Source of the DNA: JAQWRV01 sp045564915
GTDB lineage: Bacteria; Pseudomonadota; Alphaproteobacteria; Rhodospirillales; Rhodospirillaceae
NCBI GenBank assembly: GCA_045564915.1
Contig: JBJLGL010000011.1
Span: forward strand, 248,001-312,000
Reading direction: 5' to 3'
Length of the DNA stretch: 64,000 nucleotides
Shown: in pieces, positions 42,731 to 51,959 of the stretch
Position numbering within the stretch: the stretch's first letter is position 1
Layout: the number at the start of each line of letters is the position of its first letter
Made by a program: the position numbers and the translations under genes
The notes under the pieces: model-generated
The model's database searches: none
What the model was told of the DNA's origin: nothing
What the model saw: only the letters and a program-made list of their open reading frames with translations

Positions 42731-44272
42731 ATGACTGCTGAAACCAAAAGTGACCGTCATAGCGATCAAACCGTTTCTGGCCACCGCGGCTTGAATTTTG
42801 AGGAACCACTTATTTTTGAAATCGACTCCCCAGGATCTACCGCTGTCGATCTCGAAGAGCCTGCGCATGGCAGGGACCGCCTTGGTGGTTTGCGCCGCAG
42901 GTCTGCTACAGGCCTTCCTGGTTTATCCGAGCCAGAGGTAGTGCGCCATTATACCCGTTTGTCACAAAAGAACTATTCTATTGACTCCGGCTTTTATCCG
43001 CTAGGTTCGTGTACAATGAAGCACAACCCGCGCTTAAATGAAAAAATGGCGAGGTTACAAGGTTTTGCTGACATCCATCCATTTCAGCCCGCCTCCACTG
43101 TCCAGGGCGCTTACCGTCTCATGGATACCCTGGCAATGTGGCTTAAGGAGCTAACAGGTCTACCCGCAGTCGCTCTATCTCCAGCAGCAGGTGCACACGG
43201 GGAACTATGTGGTCTGATGTGCGTCCGGGAGGCGCTAGGGGCGGCTGGTGATCCCCGGTCAGTGGTTCTGGTTCCTGAATCAGCCCATGGAACTAACCCT
43301 GCGACTGCAGCGATTTGCGGCTATGATGTTGAGTCAATTCCTGGCAACGGCCACGGCAGAGTAGACCTTGCGGCGCTCAAATCGCGTTTAGGCCCAGATG
43401 TCGCCGCGGTTATGATCACCAACCCTAACACGTGTGGTTTATTCGAACATGAAGCTAAGGCAATTGCTGAGGCGGTCCATGCGGTTGGCGCATATTTCTA
43501 TATGGACGGCGCTAACTTTAATGCGATTGTGGGACGCGTTACGCTTGCTGAACTTGGCGTGGATGCGATGCATATCAACCTCCATAAAACGTTCTCAACA
43601 CCGCATGGGGGCGGTGGTCCTGGCGCAGGTCCCACGGTCCTCAGCGAGGCCCTGGCACCTTTCGCTCCTGTGCCGTTCCTAGTGCACGGACCTGAGGGTT
43701 ATGCTTTGGTTGAACATGCTGGTACCGGCGAGGCTGAGCAGAGTTTTGGCCGCATGAAGGGATTCCATGGACAGTTTGGTGTTTTTGTAAGGGCCCTGTC
43801 TTACATGATGAGCTTAGGTAAAGATGGGCTTCGCCAAATGTCTGGCGATGCTGTTATAAACGCCAACTATCTTCGGGTCCGGTTATCAGAAGAATTGACA
43901 CTATCTTATGATGGTGTCTGTATGCACGAAGTCTTATTTGATGACCGGTTCCTTAATGGCACTGGTGTTAGCACTCTCGATTTCTCCAAGGCGATGATCG
44001 ACGAAGGATTCCATCCGCCAACTATGTATTTTCCCCTAGTGGTTCATGGAGCGCTACTAATGGAGCCCACAGAAACTGAGAGTAAGGCAACACTCGATCA
44101 GTTCTGCGACTCTATCCTGTCGCTTGCGCGTAAAGTCAAAAGGGGTGGTGTGGCAGAGGAACTAAAGAATGCACCGCTATTGACGCCACGCAGACGTCTT
44201 GATGAAATTCGTGCTGCACGTAAGCCAGTTTTGCGTTGGAAAAGGGAGCCCTTAACCCAAGCGGCTGAATAA
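42731..44272 (+). CDS. gcvPB: Glycine decarboxylase subunit 2 (P protein, beta)
   Basis: 513 residues of the C-terminal half of glycine decarboxylase. SGFYPLGSCTMKHNPRLNE is at ~80-98, ALSPAAGAHGELCG at ~150, and the PLP lysine lies in HINLHKTFSTPHGGGGPGAG (~279-298). The first ~25 residues are a variable leader. It is the last gene of gcvT-H-PA-PB. A weak hairpin at 44293-44308 follows its stop. Confidence 0.95.
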   Translation: MTAETKSDRHSDQTVSGHRGLNFEEPLIFEIDSPGSTAVDLEEPAHGRDRLGGLRRRSATGLPGLSEPEVVRHYTRLSQKNYSIDSGFYPLGSCTMKHNPRLNEKMARLQGFADIHPFQPASTVQGAYRLMDTLAMWLKELTGLPAVALSPAAGAHGELCGLMCVREALGAAGDPRSVVLVPESAHGTNPATAAICGYDVESIPGNGHGRVDLAALKSRLGPDVAAVMITNPNTCGLFEHEAKAIAEAVHAVGAYFYMDGANFNAIVGRVTLAELGVDAMHINLHKTFSTPHGGGGPGAGPTVLSEALAPFAPVPFLVHGPEGYALVEHAGTGEAEQSFGRMKGFHGQFGVFVRALSYMMSLGKDGLRQMSGDAVINANYLRVRLSEELTLSYDGVCMHEVLFDDRFLNGTGVSTLDFSKAMIDEGFHPPTMYFPLVVHGALLMEPTETESKATLDQFCDSILSLARKVKRGGVAEELKNAPLLTPRRRLDEIRAARKPVLRWKREPLTQAAE

Positions 44273-44292
44273 GGTAGTTGTCTGAGAGCTAG

Positions 44293-44308
44293 GCCTAATA
44301 ATTTAGGC
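44293..44308. terminator. Weak terminator-like hairpin between gcvPB and atpF
   Basis: GCCTAA (44293-44298) pairs with TTAGGC (44303-44308) over a four-base loop. The stem is only six pairs and no long T-run follows on either strand. It lies between convergent operons, where a two-way terminator would be expected. Confidence 0.3.
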
Positions 44309-44363
44309 GTAATGTATTCTTTAATGCAGGGCATTTGAATTGCATTAGCATTCTTGCAAGCCC

Positions 44364-44846
44364 CTAATTGAGTTGGTTGGGGAGATTCTTAATCGTTTCA
44401 TCAACCAAGGCGTCCTGCCGGTTACCGGCGATATTGTTTTTGATTAGTTTTTCAGCTGCTGTGATTGCTAAGTCTATAGCCATGTTACGTATACTTGCCA
44501 GGGCCTGAGCCTCAGATTGGGTAATGCGATCAAGTGCCTGGGCTTTTCGCCGTTTTATTGTCTGTTCGAGGTTTTCACTAGCCTCGGTTTTAATGCGCTC
44601 AGCTTCTTTCTTTGCTTGAGTGATGACATTCTCAGCCTCAGAGAGTGCGGTGCTCTGTTTGCGCTGATAATCGGCAAGAAGCGCCTGCGCTTCTTCTCGA
44701 AGCCTACGGGCTTCCTCAATCTGATCTCTGATTTTGTCAGCCCGAGCATCAAGTGAACCGGACATGCCACGCCAGATTGGCTTGGCTACTAAAGCAACTG
44801 TTATGACAAAGGAGAGCCCAACCCAAAATGAAGGATCTCTAAACAT
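44364..44846 (-). CDS. atpF: ATP synthase F0 subunit b
   Basis: 160 residues. A single N-terminal membrane helix (FWVGLSFVITVALVAKPIW, ~7-25) is followed by a long Ala/Glu/Arg/Lys-rich coiled coil (IEEARRLREEAQALLADYQRKQ and onward) forming the peripheral stalk that holds F1 against rotation. The start codon overlaps the stop of the b' gene (TAATG), as expected for co-translated stalk subunits. It is the last gene of the F0 operon. Confidence 0.95.
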   Translation of the reverse strand: MFRDPSFWVGLSFVITVALVAKPIWRGMSGSLDARADKIRDQIEEARRLREEAQALLADYQRKQSTALSEAENVITQAKKEAERIKTEASENLEQTIKRRKAQALDRITQSEAQALASIRNMAIDLAITAAEKLIKNNIAGNRQDALVDETIKNLPNQLN

Positions 44847-45337
44847 TAGTCTGATCCCTCCATAGCCGCATTGACAGCTACATCTGCATCATTCTTGGAG
44901 ACATCCAATCCGGCAATACGTGCTACCGTCTCTTGTGCTGCTTCTGCGGCGATAGATGCTAGGTTTTTCATAGCGTCATCTCGCGCTTCAGCTATGCGTT
45001 GCTCCGCCTCTAGGATCTGGGCATTCATTTCTACACCAAGGGTCCTGTTTAACTCAGCGGCTTCAGTTTTGGATTCTTGTTGCACCTTGAGGGTGAGCAT
45101 CCGCGCTTGGTTATGGGCCTCTGCCATGGCAGTTTCATAATTCTCTAGGGTATGCTCAGCTTCAGCCCTAAGACTCTCTGCACGATCTAAATCGTCTTGG
45201 ATACCGCTGGCCCGTTGCTCCAGAATATTGCGGAAGCGAGGTATGGCGAAGTGCGAAACGATCCAATATAGAACACTAAAGCTGATGAACAGCCAGAAGA
45301 TCTGAGATGCAAAAGTTGACGGATCAAACTGTGGCAT
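44846..45337 (-). CDS. atpF': ATP synthase F0 subunit b'
   Basis: 163 residues. The N-terminus FASQIFWLFISFSVLYWIVSHF is the membrane helix (two segments ~7-29), followed by IPRFRNILEQRASGIQDDL and a charged coiled coil to the C-terminus. The second b-type subunit, b', is typical of alphaproteobacteria and phototrophs, where b and b' form a heterodimeric stalk. It is 51 bp after atpE and overlaps atpF. Confidence 0.94.
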   Translation of the reverse strand: MPQFDPSTFASQIFWLFISFSVLYWIVSHFAIPRFRNILEQRASGIQDDLDRAESLRAEAEHTLENYETAMAEAHNQARMLTLKVQQESKTEAAELNRTLGVEMNAQILEAEQRIAEARDDAMKNLASIAAEAAQETVARIAGLDVSKNDADVAVNAAMEGSD

Positions 45338-45388
45338 GATGTTTGTCCACTTTTCCTTTGATTACCATGCTTGTTCAGGACTGTAAGA

Positions 45389-45613
45389 TTAGGTGAACAA
45401 AACGATCAGAGCGATAACCAGGGCAAATAGCGCTGTCGCTTCTGAAAGTGCGAAGCCGAGGAATGCATAAGTCCGAAGCTCGTCTTTAAGGGATGGATTG
45501 CGGGACGCAGCGGTCATGTAGTTGCCGAATACGATACCAACTCCGACCCCGCCACCAATCACACCTATAGCGGCAAGCCCAGCGCCAATCATTTTTGCAG
45601 CTTCTAATTCCAT
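45389..45613 (-). CDS. atpE: ATP synthase F0 subunit c
   Basis: 74 residues from ATG 45613, chosen because AAGGAAGG lies just upstream; the frame is open further upstream but that extension is not c-like. Two hydrophobic helices flank the polar loop ASRNPSLKDEL (~37-47). The ion-binding carboxylate is the Glu in the second helix (ALSEATALFAL), and there is no Na+-type signature, so protons are the likely ion. The strong ribosome site fits the many copies needed for the c-ring. Confidence 0.95.
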   Translation of the reverse strand: MELEAAKMIGAGLAAIGVIGGGVGVGIVFGNYMTAASRNPSLKDELRTYAFLGFALSEATALFALVIALIVLFT

Positions 45614-45671
45614 ATTTAAAGTCCTTCCTTTGTATCGAGTCTTAGTTAAACCAGTAATAAGATCTGCAGCT

Positions 45672-46424
45672 TTAGTGCAGATGAATAGCATCATTAAGGT
45701 AAATGGTTGACAGTAAAGCAAACACGTAGGCTTGAATCAGAGCGACCATTATCTCTAACAGTGTAACAGCTGAAACCGCGAGTAAGGGAAAAATGCCAAA
45801 AATGCCGAGAGATATAATGAAACCAGCAAGCACCTTGAGCAATACGTGTCCGGCCAGCATATTAGCGAATAGACGAAGGCTCAGACTCACAGGTCGAATG
45901 AAGTAGGACATTATTTCAATCGGCACTAAAACAATAGCGACCGGTAATGGTGTGCCTTCCGGACAGAATAGCCGCAGGTAATGCAGTCCATGATGGTAAA
46001 AGCCAATGATTGTTACAGCGATAAATATGAAAATAGCTAGTGAAGCGTTAACAATAATATGCGACGTGAAGGTGAAACTGTAGGGAAGCAAGCCCAGTAC
46101 ATTGCCGAATAGAATGAAACAAAACAGAGTGAAGATGAAGGGAAAATACTTCATGCCTTCCTTGCCCACATTTTCTTTTACCATGCTGGCCACAAACTCA
46201 AAAAGGAGTTCGCCCATCGACTGAACGCGGCTTGGTACAATGGCGTGACGCCGTGTGGTGGCCCAAAACATTGCAAAAGCACAGGTTACAGCCAAGACCA
46301 TAAAAGCTGAGGAGTTAGTAAAGGAAATGTCATAACTACCGAGGTTGAGGTCAATTAAAGATTTTATTTCAAATTGCTCCATTGGCCCGTAAGTTTCGCC
46401 ATTACCAGGTTTTTCGTTTGCCAT
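45672..46424 (-). CDS. atpB: ATP synthase F0 subunit a
   Basis: 250 residues with five or six membrane helices. The essential Arg sits in SLSLRLFANMLAGHVLL (~181-197) and the GLLPYSFTFTSH segment (~108-119) is typical. ALIQAYVFALLSTIYLNDA forms the last helix. It forms the proton half-channels next to the c-ring. It begins three bases after atpI and precedes atpE by 58 bp. Confidence 0.96.
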   Translation of the reverse strand: MANEKPGNGETYGPMEQFEIKSLIDLNLGSYDISFTNSSAFMVLAVTCAFAMFWATTRRHAIVPSRVQSMGELLFEFVASMVKENVGKEGMKYFPFIFTLFCFILFGNVLGLLPYSFTFTSHIIVNASLAIFIFIAVTIIGFYHHGLHYLRLFCPEGTPLPVAIVLVPIEIMSYFIRPVSLSLRLFANMLAGHVLLKVLAGFIISLGIFGIFPLLAVSAVTLLEIMVALIQAYVFALLSTIYLNDAIHLH

Positions 46425-46427
46425 TTC

Positions 46428-46769
46428 TTATCTATCTACCTCGTCTTTTTCTCTCATCGCCCGTCCCAAACCAACAGCTTCATCAAGTCCCCGGATAATC
46501 CGCAGTACGTTCATAATACCTGCTCCGAATCCAAGGAACAAAAACACAATCATGAACAACGGACGAGTATCTGCCAAACCATCTATGAAATATCCTATTC
46601 CAGCGCCAACAACGACAGAAACGACCATTTCTATACCAATGCGGAGACCCTGACCCAATCCGCTTTGCGATCCACCCTTTCGAGGCTCTAGTTCCTTGTC
46701 TTCCTTACCCCTTGCCGCTTTCAGACGGTCACCTAGATCGTTCAGATTATTATATGGGTCGGTGGCCAT
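46428..46769 (-). CDS. atpI: ATP synthase assembly protein I
   Basis: About 113 residues from ATG 46769 with GAGG five bases upstream; the frame continues to a TTG at 46787 that is less likely. The charged N-terminal half (DRLKAARGKEDKELEPRKGG) precedes two membrane helices, one containing GAGIGYFIDGL and the other FMIVFLFLGFGAGI, the pattern of alphaproteobacterial AtpI. It helps c-ring assembly. It is the first gene of the F0 operon, with the promoter about 130 bp upstream. Confidence 0.9.
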   Translation of the reverse strand: MATDPYNNLNDLGDRLKAARGKEDKELEPRKGGSQSGLGQGLRIGIEMVVSVVVGAGIGYFIDGLADTRPLFMIVFLFLGFGAGIMNVLRIIRGLDEAVGLGRAMREKDEVDR

Positions 46770-47190
46770 GGGGTCCTCAAAGACCAAGAGGCGTGTTCCG
46801 GTCCCAATATTTAGCTAACGATACGGGCTAAAGTCCCATCCTTTGAGACGCTTGAGGTATAGGCCGGAACCGGCCTGTTTCAGCGCGAAAAGCGCGCGCA
46901 CAATAGGAAGCGACTAGGCAACTGTCAAGGTCGAGATGCGGCTGGAAACCGCGCTTTTTTAGGGCTATTGAGGTTCTCATGCCCAGAAGCATTGTGACGC
47001 CGGTTCTCGGCCATAAAATCTGAGTAACCGCTGCATGACCAATCAAATCCTGTGCTGCCTTCAATCTTGGAAAAGGTGTACAACGGAAGTTGTTGGCATG
47101 GGCGGGTAACGAGGATTGCAATGCCCTGGAGCTTTGACGGCTTTAAACGCAAAGAGCATCTTGCTAGCGGGCAATAAATTTGAGGGGCAT
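46770..47190. other. Divergent control region of atpI and MFS gene, with hairpins
   Basis: 421 bases. Besides the minus-strand promoter at 46900-46928 it contains two GC-rich hairpins in the atp leader: GGCCG(GAAC)CGGCC at 46862-46875 and GCGC(GAAAA)GCGC at 46883-46895. A further GCGG..CCGC stem (46938-46952) is followed by six T residues (46955-46960) on the plus strand. The rest, up to the MFS gene, holds nothing I can name. Confidence 0.5.
46900..46928 (-). promoter_or_regulatory. Sigma-70-like promoter of the F0 ATP synthase operon
   Basis: Reading the minus strand, TTGACA (46928-46923) is a perfect -35, followed by a 17-base spacer and TATTGT (46905-46900) as -10. Transcription would begin near 46893 and leave a leader of roughly 124 bases before atpI. 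The match, spacing and location are all right for the operon. A run of A residues lies upstream of the -35. Confidence 0.8.
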
Positions 47191-48432
47191 ATGACACACA
47201 CTGCATTGGACGAATTCAAAAGTGGCTGGCAAATTTTAACTGCCTCGAGTGTGGGAATAGCTTCCGGGCTCAGCGGGTTGGCTTTCTATACCTTTGGGGT
47301 CTTTATTGTTCCCCTAGAGCAAGCTTTCGGGTGGAGCCGCGGAGACCTGTCTATCGCTTCTAGTTTTCTTATTATAGGAACAGCTATTACGGCCCCTATT
47401 ATTGGCACGATTATAGATAAATATGGTGCCCGGCGTGTAGGCCTTTGGTCAACATTGGCTCTAAGCCTTGGCTATTTAGGCCTCACACAACTCCAAGAAA
47501 ATATTATGGCTTTCTATGCTGCTTGGCTCGCTATTGCTCTAATTGGTGGAGGAACTACGCCAGTGGTATGGACACGGGCCATTAACATTTGGTTTGACCG
47601 CGGCCGGGGCTTGGCTCTCGGCCTTACACTAGGTGGTTCTGGTTTATCTGGTATTTTTGGACCTATCTTTTGTACCGCTATGATAGCCGCATACGGCTGG
47701 CAGGGTGGATACATTGGCTTAGGCTTAATTATCCTTCTAGTTGCGCTTCCTGTTATCTATCTCCTGTTTCAGGATCATGAAACTAACCCACATAAGCCAA
47801 GTGGCCAGGCCGAACAGCGTAAACCAGCTTCTAGCCTTGCTGGATTATCACTTCATGAGAGCGTACGCTCTGCTCCTTTCTGGATTATCGCAGGTGGTTT
47901 TTTCGTGGTCTCTGGCACTGTAGCCGGATTGATCATTAATATCGTTCCAATGCTGATAGATAGGGGCTTAACAGCTCAAAGAGCAGCCGGAATTGCAGGA
48001 ACCTTAGGAATCGCTGTCGTAATAGGCCGGGTCGGGATTGGCTACTTACTGGACCGCTTCCGTGCTGCTCTTATTGCACGAATACTTCTCACTATAACAG
48101 CGGCAGGATGTTTCTTACTTACTCTCGATGGCAGTGAGGGCGTGCTAATTAGCATAGCTGTTATGTCCTTAGGTTTTGCTGCTGCTGCTGAAGTTGACCT
48201 AGTTGCCTACCTGACGAGCCGCTATTTTGGAATGAAGTCTTACGGCAAGATATATGGCTGGCAAACATCAGCATTCTATCTTGGCGCTGCTGCTGGTCCG
48301 ATCTTGGTGGGCATCGCTTATAATGCTTTTAACAGCTACTCACAGGTGCTCTATACGTCGATCATCCTATTGCTGCTTGGTGCTCTAGTTGTTGGGTCAC
48401 TGGGGAAACCTCCCCAGTTTGGAGACTCCTAG
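47191..48432 (+). CDS. MFS transporter, monocarboxylate/oxalate-formate type
   Basis: About 413 residues from ATG 47191 (GAGGGG upstream; the frame is open to 47116 but lacks a ribosome site there). Twelve hydrophobic helices are evident. IDKYGARRVGLWS (~74-86) is the MFS loop 2-3 signature, and GLTLGGSGLSGIFGP (~148-162) and YFGMKSYGKIYGW (~350-362) recall oxalate/formate and monocarboxylate transporters. Its substrate is probably an organic acid anion. It is divergent from the atp operon and convergent with smc, which begins two bases after its stop. Confidence 0.87.
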   Translation: MTHTALDEFKSGWQILTASSVGIASGLSGLAFYTFGVFIVPLEQAFGWSRGDLSIASSFLIIGTAITAPIIGTIIDKYGARRVGLWSTLALSLGYLGLTQLQENIMAFYAAWLAIALIGGGTTPVVWTRAINIWFDRGRGLALGLTLGGSGLSGIFGPIFCTAMIAAYGWQGGYIGLGLIILLVALPVIYLLFQDHETNPHKPSGQAEQRKPASSLAGLSLHESVRSAPFWIIAGGFFVVSGTVAGLIINIVPMLIDRGLTAQRAAGIAGTLGIAVVIGRVGIGYLLDRFRAALIARILLTITAAGCFLLTLDGSEGVLISIAVMSLGFAAAAEVDLVAYLTSRYFGMKSYGKIYGWQTSAFYLGAAAGPILVGIAYNAFNSYSQVLYTSIILLLLGALVVGSLGKPPQFGDS

Positions 48433-48434
48433 TC

Positions 48435-51400
48435 TTAGGCTGTTTCCCGAAGTGCTTCTGCTTCGTTTAAGTTGACCGATACTACCTTCGAGACACCTCT
48501 CTCAGCCATTGTGACTCCGAATAGGCGATCTACTCTTGCCATAGTCATGCGGTGATGAGTTACGACAATCACGCGAGTGTCCGTGGCTTCAGTAATCTGC
48601 TGAATGAGTTTACAGAATCTATCGACGTTAGCGTCATCTAACGGTGCGTCAACCTCGTCCAGCACACAAATGGGTGCTGGGTTAACCATGAAGACGGCAA
48701 AGAGTAAGGCTATTGCCGTTAGGGCCTGTTCTCCGCCAGACAGTAGGTCGAGATTCTGAAGGCGCTTACCAGGCGGGCTAGCAAAGATCTCAAGGCCTGC
48801 TTCCAGCGGATCTTCAGCATCCGTGAGTTCTAGATGCGCCCGCCCACCGCCAAAGAGCGTAGTGAAAAGCGTGCGGAAATGGCCATCTACCTCTTTGAAT
48901 GAGTGCAGCAAACGTTGGCGGCCTTCTCGGTTTAGCGTTGAAATACCATCCCGGAGGCGGGCAATGGCCGAAATAAGATCGTCCCGTTCATTGTTCAATG
49001 TATCGAGTTGTTCTCCTAGCTCTGAGCATTCTTGTTCGGCCAGCAAATTGATGGCACCCATGTTGTCGCGTTCGCTCAGAAGGCGCTGCAAACTCTTTTC
49101 AGCCTTGATCATCGCTGGCAATTCGTCTTCGGCCTTTAATCGTGTCTGTGCCCGAACTTCTGATGGCGAACAGCCAATACGCTCTTCTATAGCAGAACAG
49201 ATAGCATCCATCGATTGCTGAACCTGAGACACATTAGCTTCCCGCCTAATACGCTCTTCCCGCGTTCCTGCTGCGTCTTGCTCTGCGTCTCGCAAACGCT
49301 TGTTTGCTATATCCAATTGTGTTTCGCTCTGCACCAGAGTGTCTGCCGCCTTATTGCGTTCCGTATTGGCAGCGCTAAGTTCGGTCATAAGAGTCTGGCG
49401 TTGCGTGACCAGCACCTCTGGTTTCGTAACCAGGTCCTTGATTTCTGTATCCGCAGATGACTCACGGTCGATCAAAGACTTCATCTGTGTTTCAGCTTCT
49501 CTAAACCGGCTCTTCCAAGATAAAATCTCCTCGCTTAACGCTGACAGCCTTGCCCCCCGCTCATGCGAGGCTTGGGTTAATAGATCATATGCGGCCCGCG
49601 CTTCCATCAGGTCATTGCGGCGTCCACTGAGTTGCTCTGTTAGGACTGCTTGGCGTTTGCGTTCGGTTTCGCCATCTCCTAAGGAATCAAGGGCTGATTG
49701 TGTTATGCTCTCCTGCTTATTCGCATCGTCCCGTTCGCGGCTGAGTGTGGTTCTTGTCTCTTCCAGGCTTGCAATACGGCTTTCTAGGGCGGCTGAGACA
49801 CGCTGCCGTTCAGACAGGGCTTGTCTAGCAGTTTCCAGGCTCTGTTCTGACAATCTAACAACCGCGCGAAGTTCTTTCTCGGTTTGGGCCGCATTTTCAA
49901 CCCGTATTCGAGACTCATTTGCGAGGCGATCTGCCTCACCTGATGCAAGACGATGTGACTGAATTTGTTCACGCACTTCTCTCAAACGATTCTTTTGCTT
50001 TAGGCGCTGAGCTGCTGCACTTGGTACGCTTGCATCACTGACAAAACCATCCCACCGCCAAAGATCTCCATCCTTAGTAACTAGTCGCTGTCCCTGCTTG
50101 AGGTCCCCGAGGTGCGCGCGCCCAAGATCCGTGCTACTGACAACCCCAACTTGAGAAAGTCGGCGACTAAGCAACTCAGGAGCCTGCACAAGCTCAGACA
50201 GTGGCTGAGCACCTGCGGGTAGTGGTTCGGGCTCAGCAAAAGGTGGCATGACTGACCAATGCATAGGGGCGGAGTCGTCTGCTGGCGCCGTTAAGGCATC
50301 GCCCAACGCAGCCCCTAGAGCAGGCTCATACCCAGGCTGCACGCTTACGGAGTCCAAAATAGGTGTCCATGAAGAGTCCACACCTCGCTCCGATAGCAAT
50401 CCTTCAAGAGCGACAATTTCAGCCTGAATCTTAGCCTCTTCACCGCGCGTGTTTTGCAAAAGATCCCTGCGGGTCTGGTCATGCTGTTGAGCTTCGGCAC
50501 GTTTGGCTTCTGCTGTTTCCCAGTCTGCTCTGGCTGTGCTGAGAGCCAGTTCAGCTTTCGCGGCTACGGATTCTTCAGATTGCAGATCTAAAGAAGGCTG
50601 GGCTTGTAGTCGCGCATTGTCCAGCTGATCATCAACGTCTTCTAATCGGCGCAATGCCCTGGCCCGCCGTAAACCCGTTTCCTCAATCTTCTGGCGAGCG
50701 GCAGCTCTGTCGCTATCCGTCGCTGCAATGCTAACGCCGAGCCGTGTGATCTCACTTTCTAACTCTTCAACAGATTGTGCCGCTGTTTTAAGGGTAATGC
50801 GCGCAGCTCCTAAAGCACTCTCTTCGCTAGCCTGTACCTTTTCTAAACTACCCTGTTCAGTATCTAGACGAGACAGGGCATTCTTCGCATCCTTAATTCG
50901 CTCTTGCTCCCTTAGAGCATCCACTTTCAGCAATGCAAGCCGGGCCTCGGCGGCTTCCCTTGCTGCGGCTAATCTCGCCTCCTCTTCATCGAGCTGTTCC
51001 AGCGCAAGATTCAGCCGTTGGAGTTTAGCGGCTTCACGCGCCTCTAGCTGCCTTATGGGCGGAACGGCTTTTGCAGCTTCTTCCTGAGAGACAGTAGCCT
51101 CAGAGACACTACCGGCCTTTTCGCCGACCAAACGCTCAGCCTTAGCCAAAGATTGGGTGGCTTTCTCCAACTCCAATGTTGCTTCAGTATGGCGAATTGT
51201 TAGAACCAATGCATCAGCAGCCTTTATAGAGTCGGAGATGGTTCTATATCTGCCAGCCTGCCGTGCTTGTTTCTTTAGGCCCTGCAGCTGAACATCTAGA
51301 GCCTCAATTACGTCATCCAAACGGTCTAAGTTAGTCTCTGCTGCTTTTAGCCGGAGTTCTGCTTCATGACGCCGGCTGTGCAGACCAGTGATGTTTGCAG

Positions 51401-51902
51401 CCTCTTCTAATAGGTGCCGCCGCTGGGACGGCTTTGCATTTATGATGGCACCTATGCGCCCCTGGCTTACTAATGCTGTTGAGCGAGCACCGGAGGATAG
51501 GTCTGCGAAAAGGAGTTGTACATCTTTAGCTCGTACATCTCGCCCGTTGACACGGTAGACAGAACCTTTTCCACGCTCAATACGCCGTGAGACTTCAAGC
51601 TCATCCGTATCATTGAACTGGGCCGTTGCACGCCGTGTCCTGTTGTCCATTACTAGACTAACTTCGGCGATATTTCGGGCTGGACGCTCGCGTGTGCCAC
51701 CGAAGATGAGTTCGTCCATTTCGCCGCCGCGCATTTGTTTGGCGGATGTTTCTCCCATAACCCACCTTAATGCTTCGACCAGGTTAGACTTGCCGCAGCC
51801 ATTGGGCCCGACAACACCAGTCATGCCGGGCTCGATTGCCAAGTCAGTAGAGTCTACGAAGGATTTAAAGCCGGTTAAACGCAGCCGGGTAAATTCAACC
51901 AA
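48435..51902 (-). CDS. smc: Chromosome segregation protein SMC
   Basis: 1155 residues, full length for the family, from a TTG start. The N-terminal ATPase half has Walker A GPNGCGKSN (~32-40) and GETSAKQMRGGEMDELIF (~50-67). Long coiled coils (~160-500 and ~640-980) flank a hinge region (~500-640), and the C-terminal half has the ABC signature LSGGEQALTA and Walker B PICVLDEVDAPLDD. It condenses and organises the chromosome. The 3' end overlaps nothing but is two bases from the MFS stop. Numerous open frames on the opposite strand are shadows of its biased codon use. Confidence 0.97.
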   Translation of the reverse strand: MVEFTRLRLTGFKSFVDSTDLAIEPGMTGVVGPNGCGKSNLVEALRWVMGETSAKQMRGGEMDELIFGGTRERPARNIAEVSLVMDNRTRRATAQFNDTDELEVSRRIERGKGSVYRVNGRDVRAKDVQLLFADLSSGARSTALVSQGRIGAIINAKPSQRRHLLEEAANITGLHSRRHEAELRLKAAETNLDRLDDVIEALDVQLQGLKKQARQAGRYRTISDSIKAADALVLTIRHTEATLELEKATQSLAKAERLVGEKAGSVSEATVSQEEAAKAVPPIRQLEAREAAKLQRLNLALEQLDEEEARLAAAREAAEARLALLKVDALREQERIKDAKNALSRLDTEQGSLEKVQASEESALGAARITLKTAAQSVEELESEITRLGVSIAATDSDRAAARQKIEETGLRRARALRRLEDVDDQLDNARLQAQPSLDLQSEESVAAKAELALSTARADWETAEAKRAEAQQHDQTRRDLLQNTRGEEAKIQAEIVALEGLLSERGVDSSWTPILDSVSVQPGYEPALGAALGDALTAPADDSAPMHWSVMPPFAEPEPLPAGAQPLSELVQAPELLSRRLSQVGVVSSTDLGRAHLGDLKQGQRLVTKDGDLWRWDGFVSDASVPSAAAQRLKQKNRLREVREQIQSHRLASGEADRLANESRIRVENAAQTEKELRAVVRLSEQSLETARQALSERQRVSAALESRIASLEETRTTLSRERDDANKQESITQSALDSLGDGETERKRQAVLTEQLSGRRNDLMEARAAYDLLTQASHERGARLSALSEEILSWKSRFREAETQMKSLIDRESSADTEIKDLVTKPEVLVTQRQTLMTELSAANTERNKAADTLVQSETQLDIANKRLRDAEQDAAGTREERIRREANVSQVQQSMDAICSAIEERIGCSPSEVRAQTRLKAEDELPAMIKAEKSLQRLLSERDNMGAINLLAEQECSELGEQLDTLNNERDDLISAIARLRDGISTLNREGRQRLLHSFKEVDGHFRTLFTTLFGGGRAHLELTDAEDPLEAGLEIFASPPGKRLQNLDLLSGGEQALTAIALLFAVFMVNPAPICVLDEVDAPLDDANVDRFCKLIQQITEATDTRVIVVTHHRMTMARVDRLFGVTMAERGVSKVVSVNLNEAEALRETA

Positions 51903-51959
51903 GGAAGTGGTCTCCGCAAATACGTGCGTTACGGGAAAATACTAAAATCGAATAAGCCT

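Noticed and set aside
46938..46960. A 6S-like or other small RNA ending at the T-run on the plus strand
   Set aside because: Only a four-pair stem with T residues is seen, with no matching promoter or known RNA signature; kept only as a note in the findings.
46828..47121. A minus-strand open frame covering the atp promoter region
   Set aside because: It contains the promoter at 46900-46928 and hairpins, has no ribosome site, and the translation is Cys/Arg/Pro-rich without domain character.
48823..51087. Several long open frames on the plus strand opposite smc, the longest 49300-49962
   Set aside because: They mirror the reading frame of a full-length, motif-complete smc gene, lack ribosome sites, and have low-complexity Ser/Arg-rich translations typical of shadows.
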